7,319 bases of DNA, from assembly GCA_031412355.1 (NCBI GenBank), contig JANOCR010000356.1, positions 1 through 7,319 on the forward strand. Reading direction: 5' to 3'. Below the pieces are notes generated by a model. That model was not told the DNA's origin. It did no database searches and saw nothing but the letters and a program-made list of their open reading frames with translations. This DNA is from JAENVT01 sp031412355. Lineage in GTDB: Bacteria > Actinomycetota > Acidimicrobiia > Acidimicrobiales > Ilumatobacteraceae. Positions 1-6,173 of this stretch are shown here, in pieces (the first letter of the stretch is position 1; every line of letters begins with the position of its first letter). Made by a program: the position numbers and the translations under genes.

Positions 1-569
1 ATCGCCTCGACATGTCGAGCCGAGCCAACTTGCGCGAGTGCACCCTCGACGAGCTCCGGGCCATCGCCGGTGGCGAAGCGAGCAGTGGATACACCGAGTG
101 CGGGCCGGTCGCGCTCGACTCCAACGGCTCGCGCTCGGCGACTGCCTCGTGGCACACGCGCGGTCACGCCGTGAACTTTCAACCGGTCTCGGTATTCCCC
201 GAGCCGGGTTTGATCACGTGGAACGACGACGCAACCGTGATGATCGAACGGGCCCCCAGTGGCGCCTACGTCGAGGAGTGGCGACTCGTTTCGGGCAGCC
301 GCGACACGCTGTCGGTCACGCATGCCGAGGGAACCATCACCTACCGCGCAGGAAGTGTCGCCGTGTTCGTGCGCGACCGTGCCATGCCGATCCCTCGCCT
401 GGCGCGGCTGGATGAGTTGCTCGACGAGTATGCCGATGATCGATCGATGATCGAAGCGCTGCTCGACTGCGAGTTCAGCGTGGCCGAGGTGAACGATGGC
501 AAGTGGATCATCATGGCATCGACGCTGCCGTGGAGGGAAGGCAAGGTGCTCGATGTCGATATGGCGTGA
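1..569 (+). CDS. Unrecognised protein, possibly HRI1/lipocalin-like beta-barrel, 5'-partial
   Basis: Function unknown. The frame is open to the left edge (codons for R-L-D precede the first ATG at position 12) and no Shine-Dalgarno is visible in the 11 bases before that ATG, so the true start is probably outside the window. If position 12 is the start, the protein has 185 residues. It is rich in predicted beta strands: about residues 44-62, a segment with PGLITWNDD followed by ERAPSG and YVEEWRL (about 65-92), then LSVTH and GTITYRAG strands (about 99-119). A charged helical stretch (about 128-150) and a final strand ending KWIIMAST follow. The ITW...D...E-G...Y-E-W pattern reminds me of HRI1-like or lipocalin-like single-domain barrels, but this is pattern memory with no decisive motif. 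There is no signal peptide or membrane segment in the visible part. Its end overlaps the Rieske gene by 17 nt, implying co-translation and perhaps a shared substrate. Confidence 0.7.
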   Translation, partial: RLDMSSRANLRECTLDELRAIAGGEASSGYTECGPVALDSNGSRSATASWHTRGHAVNFQPVSVFPEPGLITWNDDATVMIERAPSGAYVEEWRLVSGSRDTLSVTHAEGTITYRAGSVAVFVRDRAMPIPRLARLDELLDEYADDRSMIEALLDCEFSVAEVNDGKWIIMASTLPWREGKVLDVDMA

Positions 570-1755
570 CCTCGCCGACCACGCTCGGCTGCCGTTCGAG
601 GAGGCGCGGATGCTGCCGCCGACCGCGTACACGTCATCAGAGGTGCTCGCCCAGGAGCATGCGCGCATCTTCGCCGTCGAGTGGACCTGCGTCGGGCGCA
701 CGGCAGACCTGCCAGATCGCGGTGACTACGTGACCGCTGAGATTCCCTCTGGGAGCAACGGTGACCACCGTTCGATCATCGTCGTGCGCAATGACGATTA
801 CACGGTGTCGGCACTCGACAACGTGTGCATCCATCGCGGCTCACCGCTGCTGCAAGGTTGCGGCAACGCGTCGCGCATCACCTGCCCGTACCACGCCTGG
901 GTGTACCGACTCGACGGTCAGTTGATCGGAGCCCCTTACATGAGCCGCACTGTCGACAGCAGTGGCAAGGCGTTCGATCCTGCCGATCATCATCTCACCG
1001 AGTTGCGGCTCGAAGAATGGGAGGGCTTCCTGTTCGTCACCCAGGATCCCGATGCGGCAGATCTCGGTTCGCGGTTGGCGGGACTAACCGACGTCGTCCG
1101 TCGCTACCAGATGGCGGGGTATGTGCCAGTTCATCGCCAGGTCGACGTGTGGGACACGAACTGGAAACTGCTGTACGAGAACTTCATGGACGCGTACCAC
1201 GTGTTCAAGGTGCACAAGGACAGCTTCGCCAAGAACGGCGACAACACCTTGCAGACGACCATGCACGCGGGCACCGACCACTACGCCTACCACCTCGTGG
1301 CGCACGACAGCGACGACGCGTCAGGCGTCGCCCACGCGTCGAACACCTCGCTGACGGGCGACTGGCGGCAGACGATCGTGCTGGGTGCTGCCTTCCCCAC
1401 CCACGTCATGCAGCTACAGCCCGATTGGCTCTGGTACCTGCAACTCAGCCCGCTGGGTGCCGAGCGCGTGCGCATCCGCTGGGACGTTTCAGTGGCACCC
1501 GAGACGCTGTCCAACCAGACCGACCCAAAGACGTACATCGCCGATCTGGTCGATCTGCTCAATCTCGTGAACTCTGAGGATCGTCCGATCGTCGAAGGCG
1601 TCTTCCGCGGCGTTCGACCGACCATGACGCGCGGGCCGCTCTCGTACCTCGAACGCAACGTGTACGACTTCGATCGATACATCGCCAGGTCACTGTGCGG
1701 CGCTGATGAGAGTCAAGAAATCGCGACCAAGGAAACCGGGAAGGAACAGCGATGA
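553..1755 (+). CDS. Rieske [2Fe-2S] aromatic-ring-hydroxylating-type oxygenase, alpha subunit
   Basis: Catalytic component of a Rieske non-heme iron oxygenase, 400 residues, cytosolic. With the start at 553 the Rieske cluster ligands are C92-x-H94 and C111-x2-H114 (CIH then CPYH, 16 residues apart). The mononuclear Fe site is D213-A-Y-H216-x4-H221 in the NFMDAYH segment, D213 being the usual bridge to the neighbouring Rieske centre; D343 in SEDRP is the probable carboxylate ligand. All expected ligands are present, so it should be functional. The start at 553 has AAGG six bases upstream and keeps the family-like N-terminus (RLPFEEARMLPP). ATG 610 has a stronger GAGGAGG (598-604) but would cut that segment; the longer frame from 496 overlaps the upstream gene by 74 nt. 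It overlaps the previous gene by 17 nt and the next by ATGA, so the three are probably co-translated. Substrate unknown: the family also includes O- and N-demethylases. No ferredoxin or reductase gene is in the window. Confidence 0.93.
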   Translation: MSIWRDLADHARLPFEEARMLPPTAYTSSEVLAQEHARIFAVEWTCVGRTADLPDRGDYVTAEIPSGSNGDHRSIIVVRNDDYTVSALDNVCIHRGSPLLQGCGNASRITCPYHAWVYRLDGQLIGAPYMSRTVDSSGKAFDPADHHLTELRLEEWEGFLFVTQDPDAADLGSRLAGLTDVVRRYQMAGYVPVHRQVDVWDTNWKLLYENFMDAYHVFKVHKDSFAKNGDNTLQTTMHAGTDHYAYHLVAHDSDDASGVAHASNTSLTGDWRQTIVLGAAFPTHVMQLQPDWLWYLQLSPLGAERVRIRWDVSVAPETLSNQTDPKTYIADLVDLLNLVNSEDRPIVEGVFRGVRPTMTRGPLSYLERNVYDFDRYIARSLCGADESQEIATKETGKEQR

Positions 1756-2090
1756 CCACCAACGGGTTGGATCACCTCTACATCGAAACCCACAACTGGG
1801 GCAAGGCCGTGGCGTTCTGGAAACAGCTCGGCTTCGCCCTCGACTTCGACACCGGGCACGGCTCGGGAATGTTGAGCCATCCCGCAGGCGGTCCCACCAT
1901 CTTTCTGGCCGAGCAGTCGATCGACGATCCCTTGGCCACCGAGGTGTACCTCGGTGCGGGGGCGGACTACACCGCGCCCGAAGGCATCGAGGTGGTCAGC
2001 GCGTTTCACGAGACGCACTGGGGCACGAAGGTGATGGTCATCCAGGATCCCGATGGCCATCGATTCCGAGTTCAGGCGCCGATCGACTGA
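1752..2090 (+). CDS. VOC-superfamily (glyoxalase/bleomycin resistance/extradiol dioxygenase) protein
   Basis: Single vicinal-oxygen-chelate protein of 112 residues, about the normal length for a one-domain member that dimerises. Two beta-alpha-beta-beta-beta modules can be seen: residues 5-54, starting LDHLYIET with the AVAFW helix, and residues 62-110, ending in a DPDGHRFRVQAP motif. Candidate metal positions are H8 and E64. The position usually occupied by Glu after DPDG-x-x-hydrophobic is R106, so the classical four-ligand metal site looks incomplete; it may act without metal or as a binding protein. The start codon shares ATGA with the stop of the Rieske oxygenase, with GGGAAGGA about 6 nt upstream (1738-1745). 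This coupling suggests it acts on the oxygenase product or protects against a reactive by-product, but the reaction cannot be named. It could be an isomerase, dioxygenase-like or resistance-type VOC member. Confidence 0.9.
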   Translation: MTTNGLDHLYIETHNWGKAVAFWKQLGFALDFDTGHGSGMLSHPAGGPTIFLAEQSIDDPLATEVYLGAGADYTAPEGIEVVSAFHETHWGTKVMVIQDPDGHRFRVQAPID

Positions 2091-2112
2091 GGTCAGATCG
2101 ACCCTGCGCCGG

Positions 2113-2118
2113 TATTCT
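2113..2118 (+). promoter_or_regulatory. Putative -10 element for a leaderless transcript
   Basis: TATTCT, preceded by GG, lies with exactly 6 nt between it and the ATG at 2125. No Shine-Dalgarno stands in front of that ATG. A TANNNT hexamer at this distance puts the expected transcription start on the A of the ATG, the arrangement known for leaderless actinobacterial mRNAs. No convincing -35 is visible about 17 nt upstream. Confidence 0.55.
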
Positions 2119-2124
2119 TCGACC

Positions 2125-2736
2125 ATGTCGATCGTTCGTACGCTCGCCGAACTGGAGGCGTTGTACGACGCACCCGTTCCGACCTCCGTCACCAAAGAGA
2201 TCGATCACATCACCGATCTGCATCGCGCCTACATCGATGCGTCGCCTTTCGTGGTCGTTGCCACCTCGGGCCCGGGAGGCCTCGACTGTTCGCCGCGCGG
2301 CGACCCGCCCGGTTTCGTCCGAGTGGTCGACGAACGCACGGTCATGCTGCCCGACCGGCGCGGCAACAACCGGCTCGACACATTGCGCAACCTGGTCGCC
2401 GATCCGCGGATCGGGCTGCTGTTCCTAGTACCCGGCGTGGGTGTGACATTGCGAGTCAACGGCACCGCCGAGCTCTCCACGGACCCCGAGCTTCGGCTCT
2501 CGTTCGCCATCGACCACAAGCCACCGACCACCGTCATCGTCGTCACCACAACGTCGGTCTACACGCAATGCCCCAAGGCTCTGATCAGATCCCAGCTGTG
2601 GGATCCATCGCGTCATCGTCAGCCGTCCGAACTGCCGTCGCCGGGCCAGATCCTCGAGGAAATCACCTCTGGTGAGTTCGATGGCAAGGCCCACGATGCC
2701 GCCTACCCTGAGCGCGTTCGACAGACCATCTACTGA
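2125..2736 (+). CDS. PPOX-class FMN-dependent flavoprotein, DR_2398/MSMEG_1061-like family
   Basis: Pyridoxamine 5'-phosphate oxidase-like split-barrel flavoprotein, 203 residues, the usual length for this family (about 200). Signature segments in order: helical N-terminus with LEALY (10-14); ASPFVVVATSGP (39-50), the first barrel strand; DCSPRGDPPGFVRV (54-67); PDRRGNNRLDTLRN (76-89), the likely FMN phosphate-binding stretch; LLFLVPG and LRVNGTAEL (98-117); and the C-terminal block YTQCPKALIRSQLWD (146-160). Family members are FMN- or F420-type redox enzymes whose substrate is mostly unknown. I chose 2125 rather than the in-frame ATG at 2053: 2053 lies inside the VOC gene and adds an Arg/Ser-rich extension absent from the family, whereas 2125 has a TANNNT hexamer 6 nt upstream. 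It sits 34 nt after the VOC gene on the same strand but seems to have its own promoter. Confidence 0.92.
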   Translation: MSIVRTLAELEALYDAPVPTSVTKEIDHITDLHRAYIDASPFVVVATSGPGGLDCSPRGDPPGFVRVVDERTVMLPDRRGNNRLDTLRNLVADPRIGLLFLVPGVGVTLRVNGTAELSTDPELRLSFAIDHKPPTTVIVVTTTSVYTQCPKALIRSQLWDPSRHRQPSELPSPGQILEEITSGEFDGKAHDAAYPERVRQTIY

Positions 2737-2745
2737 GCCGATGAT

Positions 2746-2815
2746 CTGACGCTGGCGCTGCATCGAAGCCGGGTGCCGCACACAGTTAGGGTACGGATTC
2801 GCGTGCCAGCGTTGG
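2746..2815 (+). repeat. Imperfect inverted repeat, 13-bp arms, upstream of the FAD oxidoreductase gene
   Basis: The left arm (2746-2758, CTGACGCTGGCGC) pairs with the right arm (2803-2815, GTGCCAGCGTTGG). The core ACGCTGGC/GCCAGCGT is 8 bp perfect; the full arms give 13 pairs including three G-U type pairs, around a 44-nt loop. The right arm ends inside the GGAGAGGGGA ribosome-binding site of the next gene. The loop contains a candidate -10 (2787-2792). It may be an operator dyad, or an RNA stem that forms only in readthrough transcripts. There is no U-tract after the right arm, so a simple intrinsic terminator is unlikely. Confidence 0.5.
2787..2792 (+). promoter_or_regulatory. Weak putative -10 element upstream of the FAD oxidoreductase gene
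   Basis: TAGGGT fits the TANNNT pattern and would start transcription near 2799, leaving a leader of about 29 nt that contains the ribosome-binding site. No good -35 is visible. The only other support is the 91-nt gap between genes here. Confidence 0.3.
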
Positions 2816-2827
2816 AGAGGGGACTCA

Positions 2828-4228
2828 ATGGGACGAATCGTGTTTGTAGGTGGCGGAATCGTCGGCACATGTGCCGCAATGATGTTGGCCAACGACGGTC
2901 ACGCCGTAACGGTGCTCGAGCGTGACCCGAATCCGCCTCCCCCTCCCGATACCGCGTGGGACGAATGGGACCGGCGCGGTGTCAACCAGTTCCGGATGCT
3001 GCACTTCTTCCTCGCCAGGTTCCGCACAGTTGCGGATCAGGAGCTGCCCGGCCTGACCGACGCGATGGTTGCCGCGGGGGCACTCCGCATGAACCCGTTG
3101 ACCGGCATACCCGACGAGATCTCGGGTGGACGGCGCGACGGCGACGAGCGTTTCGACGTCGTCACTGCTCGCCGGCCCGTCGGCGAGTCGGTCGTGGCGA
3201 CCATGGCAGCGGCGACACCGGGAGTCACTGTTCGCCGCGGCGTCAGCGTGTCGGGAGTGCTCACAGGCGCTTCGTCCGACGGCATCGTGCATGTCACTGG
3301 TGTGCGCACCGACGACGGTGAAGAGCTGACAGCCGACCTCGTCGTCGACGCAGGTGGGCGACGATCAGCGGTGCCCACCTGGCTGCGAGAGGCCGGGTCG
3401 CCAGGACCCGACGAGATGATCGAGGACTGCGGCTTCGTGTACTACGGCCGCCATTTCCGCAGCGCAGACGGGTCAGTTCCCCCGGCGTTCGGCAGCTTGC
3501 TGCAACACTACGGATCCGTCTCCGTCCTCACCCTGCCAGCCGATAACGGCACGTGGGGAGTCGGTGTGGTGACCAGCTCGAAAGACGCCGCTCTGCGCGG
3601 CATGCTCGAGGTCGGGTGCTGGGAGAAGGTAGTCGGTTCGTTTCCGATGGTCGCACATTGGATCGACGCCGAGCCGATCACCGACGTGAAGCTGATGGCC
3701 AAGATCGAGGACCGCCAACGCACCTACGTCGTCGACGGTGTGCCGGTGGCCACCGGCGTCATCCCGCTCGCGGATGCGTGGGCCTGCACCAACCCGTCGC
3801 TCGGGCGCGGCATCTCGATCGGCATCACTCACGCGGCGACGCTGCGGTCGATGCTGCGCGACACGCCGCTCGATGACCAGCGGGCACTGGCCATCAGGTG
3901 GGGTGAACTGACCACCGAGCATGTCGAACCACTGTTCGCCGACACGCTGTCGTTCGATCGGCATCGCCTCGCCGAGGTCGAGGCCGTAATCGAGGGACGT
4001 CCATACGAAACCGACGACCCGAGCTGGAACATGGGCAACGCCTTGGCAAGCTCGATCATGAGGGACCCAGATCTGCTTCGCGGGTTCCTCGAGGTCGGGT
4101 TGCTGCTCGATCGCGGCGTCAATGTGCTGTCGCGTCCTGGGCTGGCCGAACGAGCACTGGCTCTGGCCGACCCGACACCGCTGCCTGGCCCCGACCGAGC
4201 CGAACTGCTCACGCTCGTCGGAGCATGA
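2828..4228 (+). CDS. FAD-dependent oxidoreductase/monooxygenase, PHBH-fold
   Basis: Cytosolic flavoprotein of 466 residues, resembling FAD-binding monooxygenases and geranylgeranyl reductase/tryptophan halogenase-like oxidoreductases. The N-terminal Rossmann motif is G8-x-G10-x2-G13 (VGGGIVG), with E31 closing the second strand to bind the FAD ribose. A proline run (36-40) leads into a WDRRGVNQFRMLHFF segment (47-61). The second FAD motif is VVDAGGRRS (172-180; D174, G176). The third, normally GD...P..GRG, reads P313-L-A-D316-A, then TNPSLGRGIS (321-330), so the canonical Gly before Asp is Ala315. A helical C-terminal region (about 336-466) follows. The halogenase WxWxIP motif is not seen, so halogenase is disfavoured. 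The start has the strong ribosome-binding site GGAGAGGGGA (2814-2823). An alpha/beta hydrolase follows 13 nt downstream. Substrate unknown; it could be a monooxygenase or a dehydrogenase/reductase. Confidence 0.9.
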   Translation: MGRIVFVGGGIVGTCAAMMLANDGHAVTVLERDPNPPPPPDTAWDEWDRRGVNQFRMLHFFLARFRTVADQELPGLTDAMVAAGALRMNPLTGIPDEISGGRRDGDERFDVVTARRPVGESVVATMAAATPGVTVRRGVSVSGVLTGASSDGIVHVTGVRTDDGEELTADLVVDAGGRRSAVPTWLREAGSPGPDEMIEDCGFVYYGRHFRSADGSVPPAFGSLLQHYGSVSVLTLPADNGTWGVGVVTSSKDAALRGMLEVGCWEKVVGSFPMVAHWIDAEPITDVKLMAKIEDRQRTYVVDGVPVATGVIPLADAWACTNPSLGRGISIGITHAATLRSMLRDTPLDDQRALAIRWGELTTEHVEPLFADTLSFDRHRLAEVEAVIEGRPYETDDPSWNMGNALASSIMRDPDLLRGFLEVGLLLDRGVNVLSRPGLAERALALADPTPLPGPDRAELLTLVGA

Positions 4229-4241
4229 GAAAGGACCACAC

Positions 4242-5060
4242 ATGAACAACGTCGCCCTCGGCGAATTGACGTTTGCCGTGCAAGACGAAGGCGCCGGTCC
4301 GGCGGTCGTGCTGCTTCACGGCTTCCCCGACTCGCACGACCTGTGGCGCAACCAGGTGCCCGCGCTGATCGATGCCGGATTTCGCGTGATCGCTCCGGAC
4401 CTGCGTGGGTTCGGTGAATCGTCGAGGCCTGCTGGGGTCGAGAGCTACGGCATACTCGACATCGTCGGCGATGTGCTCGGAATCCTCGATGCAAAGGGTG
4501 TTCAACGCGCCCACGTCGTGGGTCACGACTGGGGAGCGGCGTTGGCGTGGGCGATCGCGGCATTCGTTCCCGATCGCGTCGATCATCTGGTCGCCCTGTC
4601 GGTCGGCCATCCATCCGCGTTTCGAGACGTTGGCGACGTGCAGCGACAGAAGTCGTGGTACATGCTGCTGTTCCAGTTCGAAGACATCGCCGAGCAATGG
4701 TTGTCGGCCGACGACTTCGCCAACATGCGCTCGTGGTCAACGCATCCCGACATCGACAAGGTGGTCGCCGACCTGTCGCGCCCCGGCGCCCTCACGGCTG
4801 CGCTCAACTGGTACCGCGCCAACGTGCATCCACGTACGTGGATCGAGCCGCCGCTGGTCTTCCCCCAGGTGCAGGCGCCGACGATGGGTGTGTGGAGCAG
4901 CGGTGATTTCGCGCTCGACGAGGCCGGCATGACGGGATCACAGCGTTACGTCGACGGTTCGTGGCGCTACGAGCGGATTGATGGCGCAGGCCACTGGATG
5001 CAGCTCGATGCACCAGATCAGGTCTCGGCATTGCTGGTCGACTTCTTACCGAATCCGTAG
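4242..5060 (+). CDS. Alpha/beta-fold hydrolase, epoxide hydrolase-like
   Basis: Cytosolic hydrolase of 272 residues. The oxyanion motif HGFP is at 26-29 with HDLWRNQ after it; PDLRGFGESSRP lies at 52-63. The nucleophile elbow GHDWG (94-98) has Asp96 as nucleophile, which excludes an ordinary serine esterase and points to epoxide hydrolases and haloalkane/fluoroacetate dehalogenases. Asp222 (SSGDFAL) is the likely acid and His251 (GAGHWMQ) the base. Cap-region tyrosines Y140 (SWYMLLFQ) and Y191 (NWYRAN) sit where epoxide hydrolases place their ring-opening tyrosines, so I prefer epoxide hydrolase over dehalogenase. The start at 4242 has AAAGGA six bases upstream, only 13 nt after the FAD oxidoreductase stop; the in-frame ATG at 4122 would overlap that gene by more than 100 nt. 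Pairing an oxygenase-type flavoprotein with an epoxide hydrolase suggests successive epoxidation and hydrolysis (inference). Confidence 0.92.
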   Translation: MNNVALGELTFAVQDEGAGPAVVLLHGFPDSHDLWRNQVPALIDAGFRVIAPDLRGFGESSRPAGVESYGILDIVGDVLGILDAKGVQRAHVVGHDWGAALAWAIAAFVPDRVDHLVALSVGHPSAFRDVGDVQRQKSWYMLLFQFEDIAEQWLSADDFANMRSWSTHPDIDKVVADLSRPGALTAALNWYRANVHPRTWIEPPLVFPQVQAPTMGVWSSGDFALDEAGMTGSQRYVDGSWRYERIDGAGHWMQLDAPDQVSALLVDFLPNP

Positions 5061-5072
5061 CGTCGACCAACA

Positions 5073-6086
5073 TCAACCGGCGAAGGCTGACAGCAGTTCG
5101 TAAAGCCGGCTCGTTATCGGCCATGCCCCATCGGTCGTGTTGGAGATCACCGTGTGCGTCAGGGCGGACGACGGATGATGCCAACTGCGAAACGAAACCC
5201 CGGCGTCGTAGCCCTCCAAGCGCAGCGCCTCACCCGCACCGTCCAGCCAGAATCCGAGTCCGTAGCGCTCCTTGTCATCGATAACGCTTCTGGGACGCAC
5301 CATCTCGGTGACCCACTCAGCGGGCACCAGTCGGCCGGCGACGAACGCCATCCACAGCGAACGAATATCGGCCACCGTCGAGTAGATGCCGCCATCGCCG
5401 TTGCCCCGAACAGGGAGATGAAAGACGTTGCTGCGCCAGACCCCGCCCATTTCGACGTAACCCAGCGCCGCGCGGCCAGGGAGCTCGTCGGACCGCAGGA
5501 ACTCGGTGTCGCCCATCCCGGCCGGCTCGCACACCCGACGATGCACGAGGTCGTGGAACGGTTGACCACCGACGCGTTCAGCAATCAACGCGAGCACGAC
5601 AAACCCACCGTTGCAGTAGCGGAACTGCTCGTCCGCTGGGAAGACCGTCGGATAGCCGTCGAGCACAGCAAGAAACTGCTCCGTCGTGGCCAACTCGTGC
5701 ACGGGCACCGGCATCGCGTAGGCGGAGATGTCGAGCCCGGCATCCTCGTCGAGATAGTCACCGATCCCCGAGCGGTGCGATAGCAGGTGCTCGACCGTCA
5801 CGTCATCGGCGATCAGTGGCAGATCGCTGCCCAACACCGAGCGAGCCGTCGTCGACAGCTCGAGCATGCCGTCCACGATCATGCTCACGACCGTGAGTGC
5901 GGTCATGCCCTTCACCGCACTGGCGAGCGCGAACTGGGTGTCGACGGTGTTGGCGACCTGTAGGCCGCGATGCGCCATCCCGTACGCCTTGGCAAACACG
6001 ATCTCGTCGCCGCGATCGACGCGCACCGCGCCGGAGAATTCGGTCTCGTTGGCGAGCCGATCGATCTCTTCCTCCAAGGCCTGCAT
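5073..6086 (-). CDS. Serine hydrolase, beta-lactamase class C/DD-peptidase-like family
   Basis: Penicillin-binding-protein-fold serine hydrolase (beta-lactamase family, Pfam PF00144 type), 337 residues. The catalytic S56-A-V-K59 motif lies in FALASAVKGMT and the second motif is Y157-C-N159. The third motif, usually H/K-x-G, seems replaced by Y293-D-A-G296 in EGYDAGVSF. Family landmarks include LLSHRSGIGDY (101-111), the GNGDGGIYSTVADI segment (228-241) and YGLGFWL (275-281). There is no signal peptide, so it is probably cytosolic and more likely an esterase/peptidase-like enzyme than a true beta-lactamase. The ATG at 6086 has GGAG directly against it, too close for a ribosome-binding site, while TACCCT lies 6 nt upstream, suggesting a leaderless transcript. 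The gene converges on the epoxide hydrolase-like gene with a 12-nt gap and is divergent from the epimerase remnant. No clear terminator is seen between the convergent ends. Confidence 0.9.
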   Translation of the reverse strand: MQALEEEIDRLANETEFSGAVRVDRGDEIVFAKAYGMAHRGLQVANTVDTQFALASAVKGMTALTVVSMIVDGMLELSTTARSVLGSDLPLIADDVTVEHLLSHRSGIGDYLDEDAGLDISAYAMPVPVHELATTEQFLAVLDGYPTVFPADEQFRYCNGGFVVLALIAERVGGQPFHDLVHRRVCEPAGMGDTEFLRSDELPGRAALGYVEMGGVWRSNVFHLPVRGNGDGGIYSTVADIRSLWMAFVAGRLVPAEWVTEMVRPRSVIDDKERYGLGFWLDGAGEALRLEGYDAGVSFRSWHHPSSALTHTVISNTTDGAWPITSRLYELLSAFAG

Positions 6087-6092
6087 CTCCGG

Positions 6093-6098
6093 AGGGTA
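6093..6098 (-). promoter_or_regulatory. Putative -10 element for leaderless serine hydrolase transcript
   Basis: On the minus strand TACCCT is followed by 6 nt (CCGGAG) and then the ATG at 6086. The spacing matches that upstream of 2125. The GGAG touches the start codon and cannot work as a normal Shine-Dalgarno. No clear -35 is present. Confidence 0.5.
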
Positions 6099-6173
6099 TC
6101 CAGGTGTCGGGACCTGACGAGAATGATTAAGGAGCAGATCGCCACGAGCGATCGAATTGTTTCAGGAGGTGTT

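Noticed and set aside
434..457. Tandem-looking CGATGATCGAT/CGATGATCGAA stretch with GATCGATC palindrome.
   Set aside because: Short, inside a coding frame (encoding DDRSMIEA), and GATC/CGATCG is common throughout this DNA.
496..552. Upstream extension of the Rieske gene to the ATG at 496.
   Set aside because: It overlaps the previous gene by 74 nt and adds a Cys/Arg-rich tail unlike the family; ATG 553 has a plausible ribosome-binding site.
2053..2124. N-terminal extension of the PPOX protein from the ATG at 2053.
   Set aside because: It lies partly inside the VOC gene and gives an Arg/Ser-rich out-of-family segment; ATG 2125 fits family length.
3473..4249. Long minus-strand open frame opposite the FAD oxidoreductase.
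   Set aside because: Low-complexity Arg/Gln/Asp-rich translation without motifs; the plus strand carries clear FAD motifs.
5077..5110. CCGGC...GCCGG inverted pair near the convergent gene ends as a possible terminator.
   Set aside because: Only 5 bp with a loop of about 24 nt, lies within the serine hydrolase coding end, and has no T-tract.
5154..5783. Long plus-strand open frame opposite the serine hydrolase.
   Set aside because: Its translation has no family features, while the minus strand encodes intact SxxK and YxN motifs; it is an antisense shadow in G+C-rich DNA.
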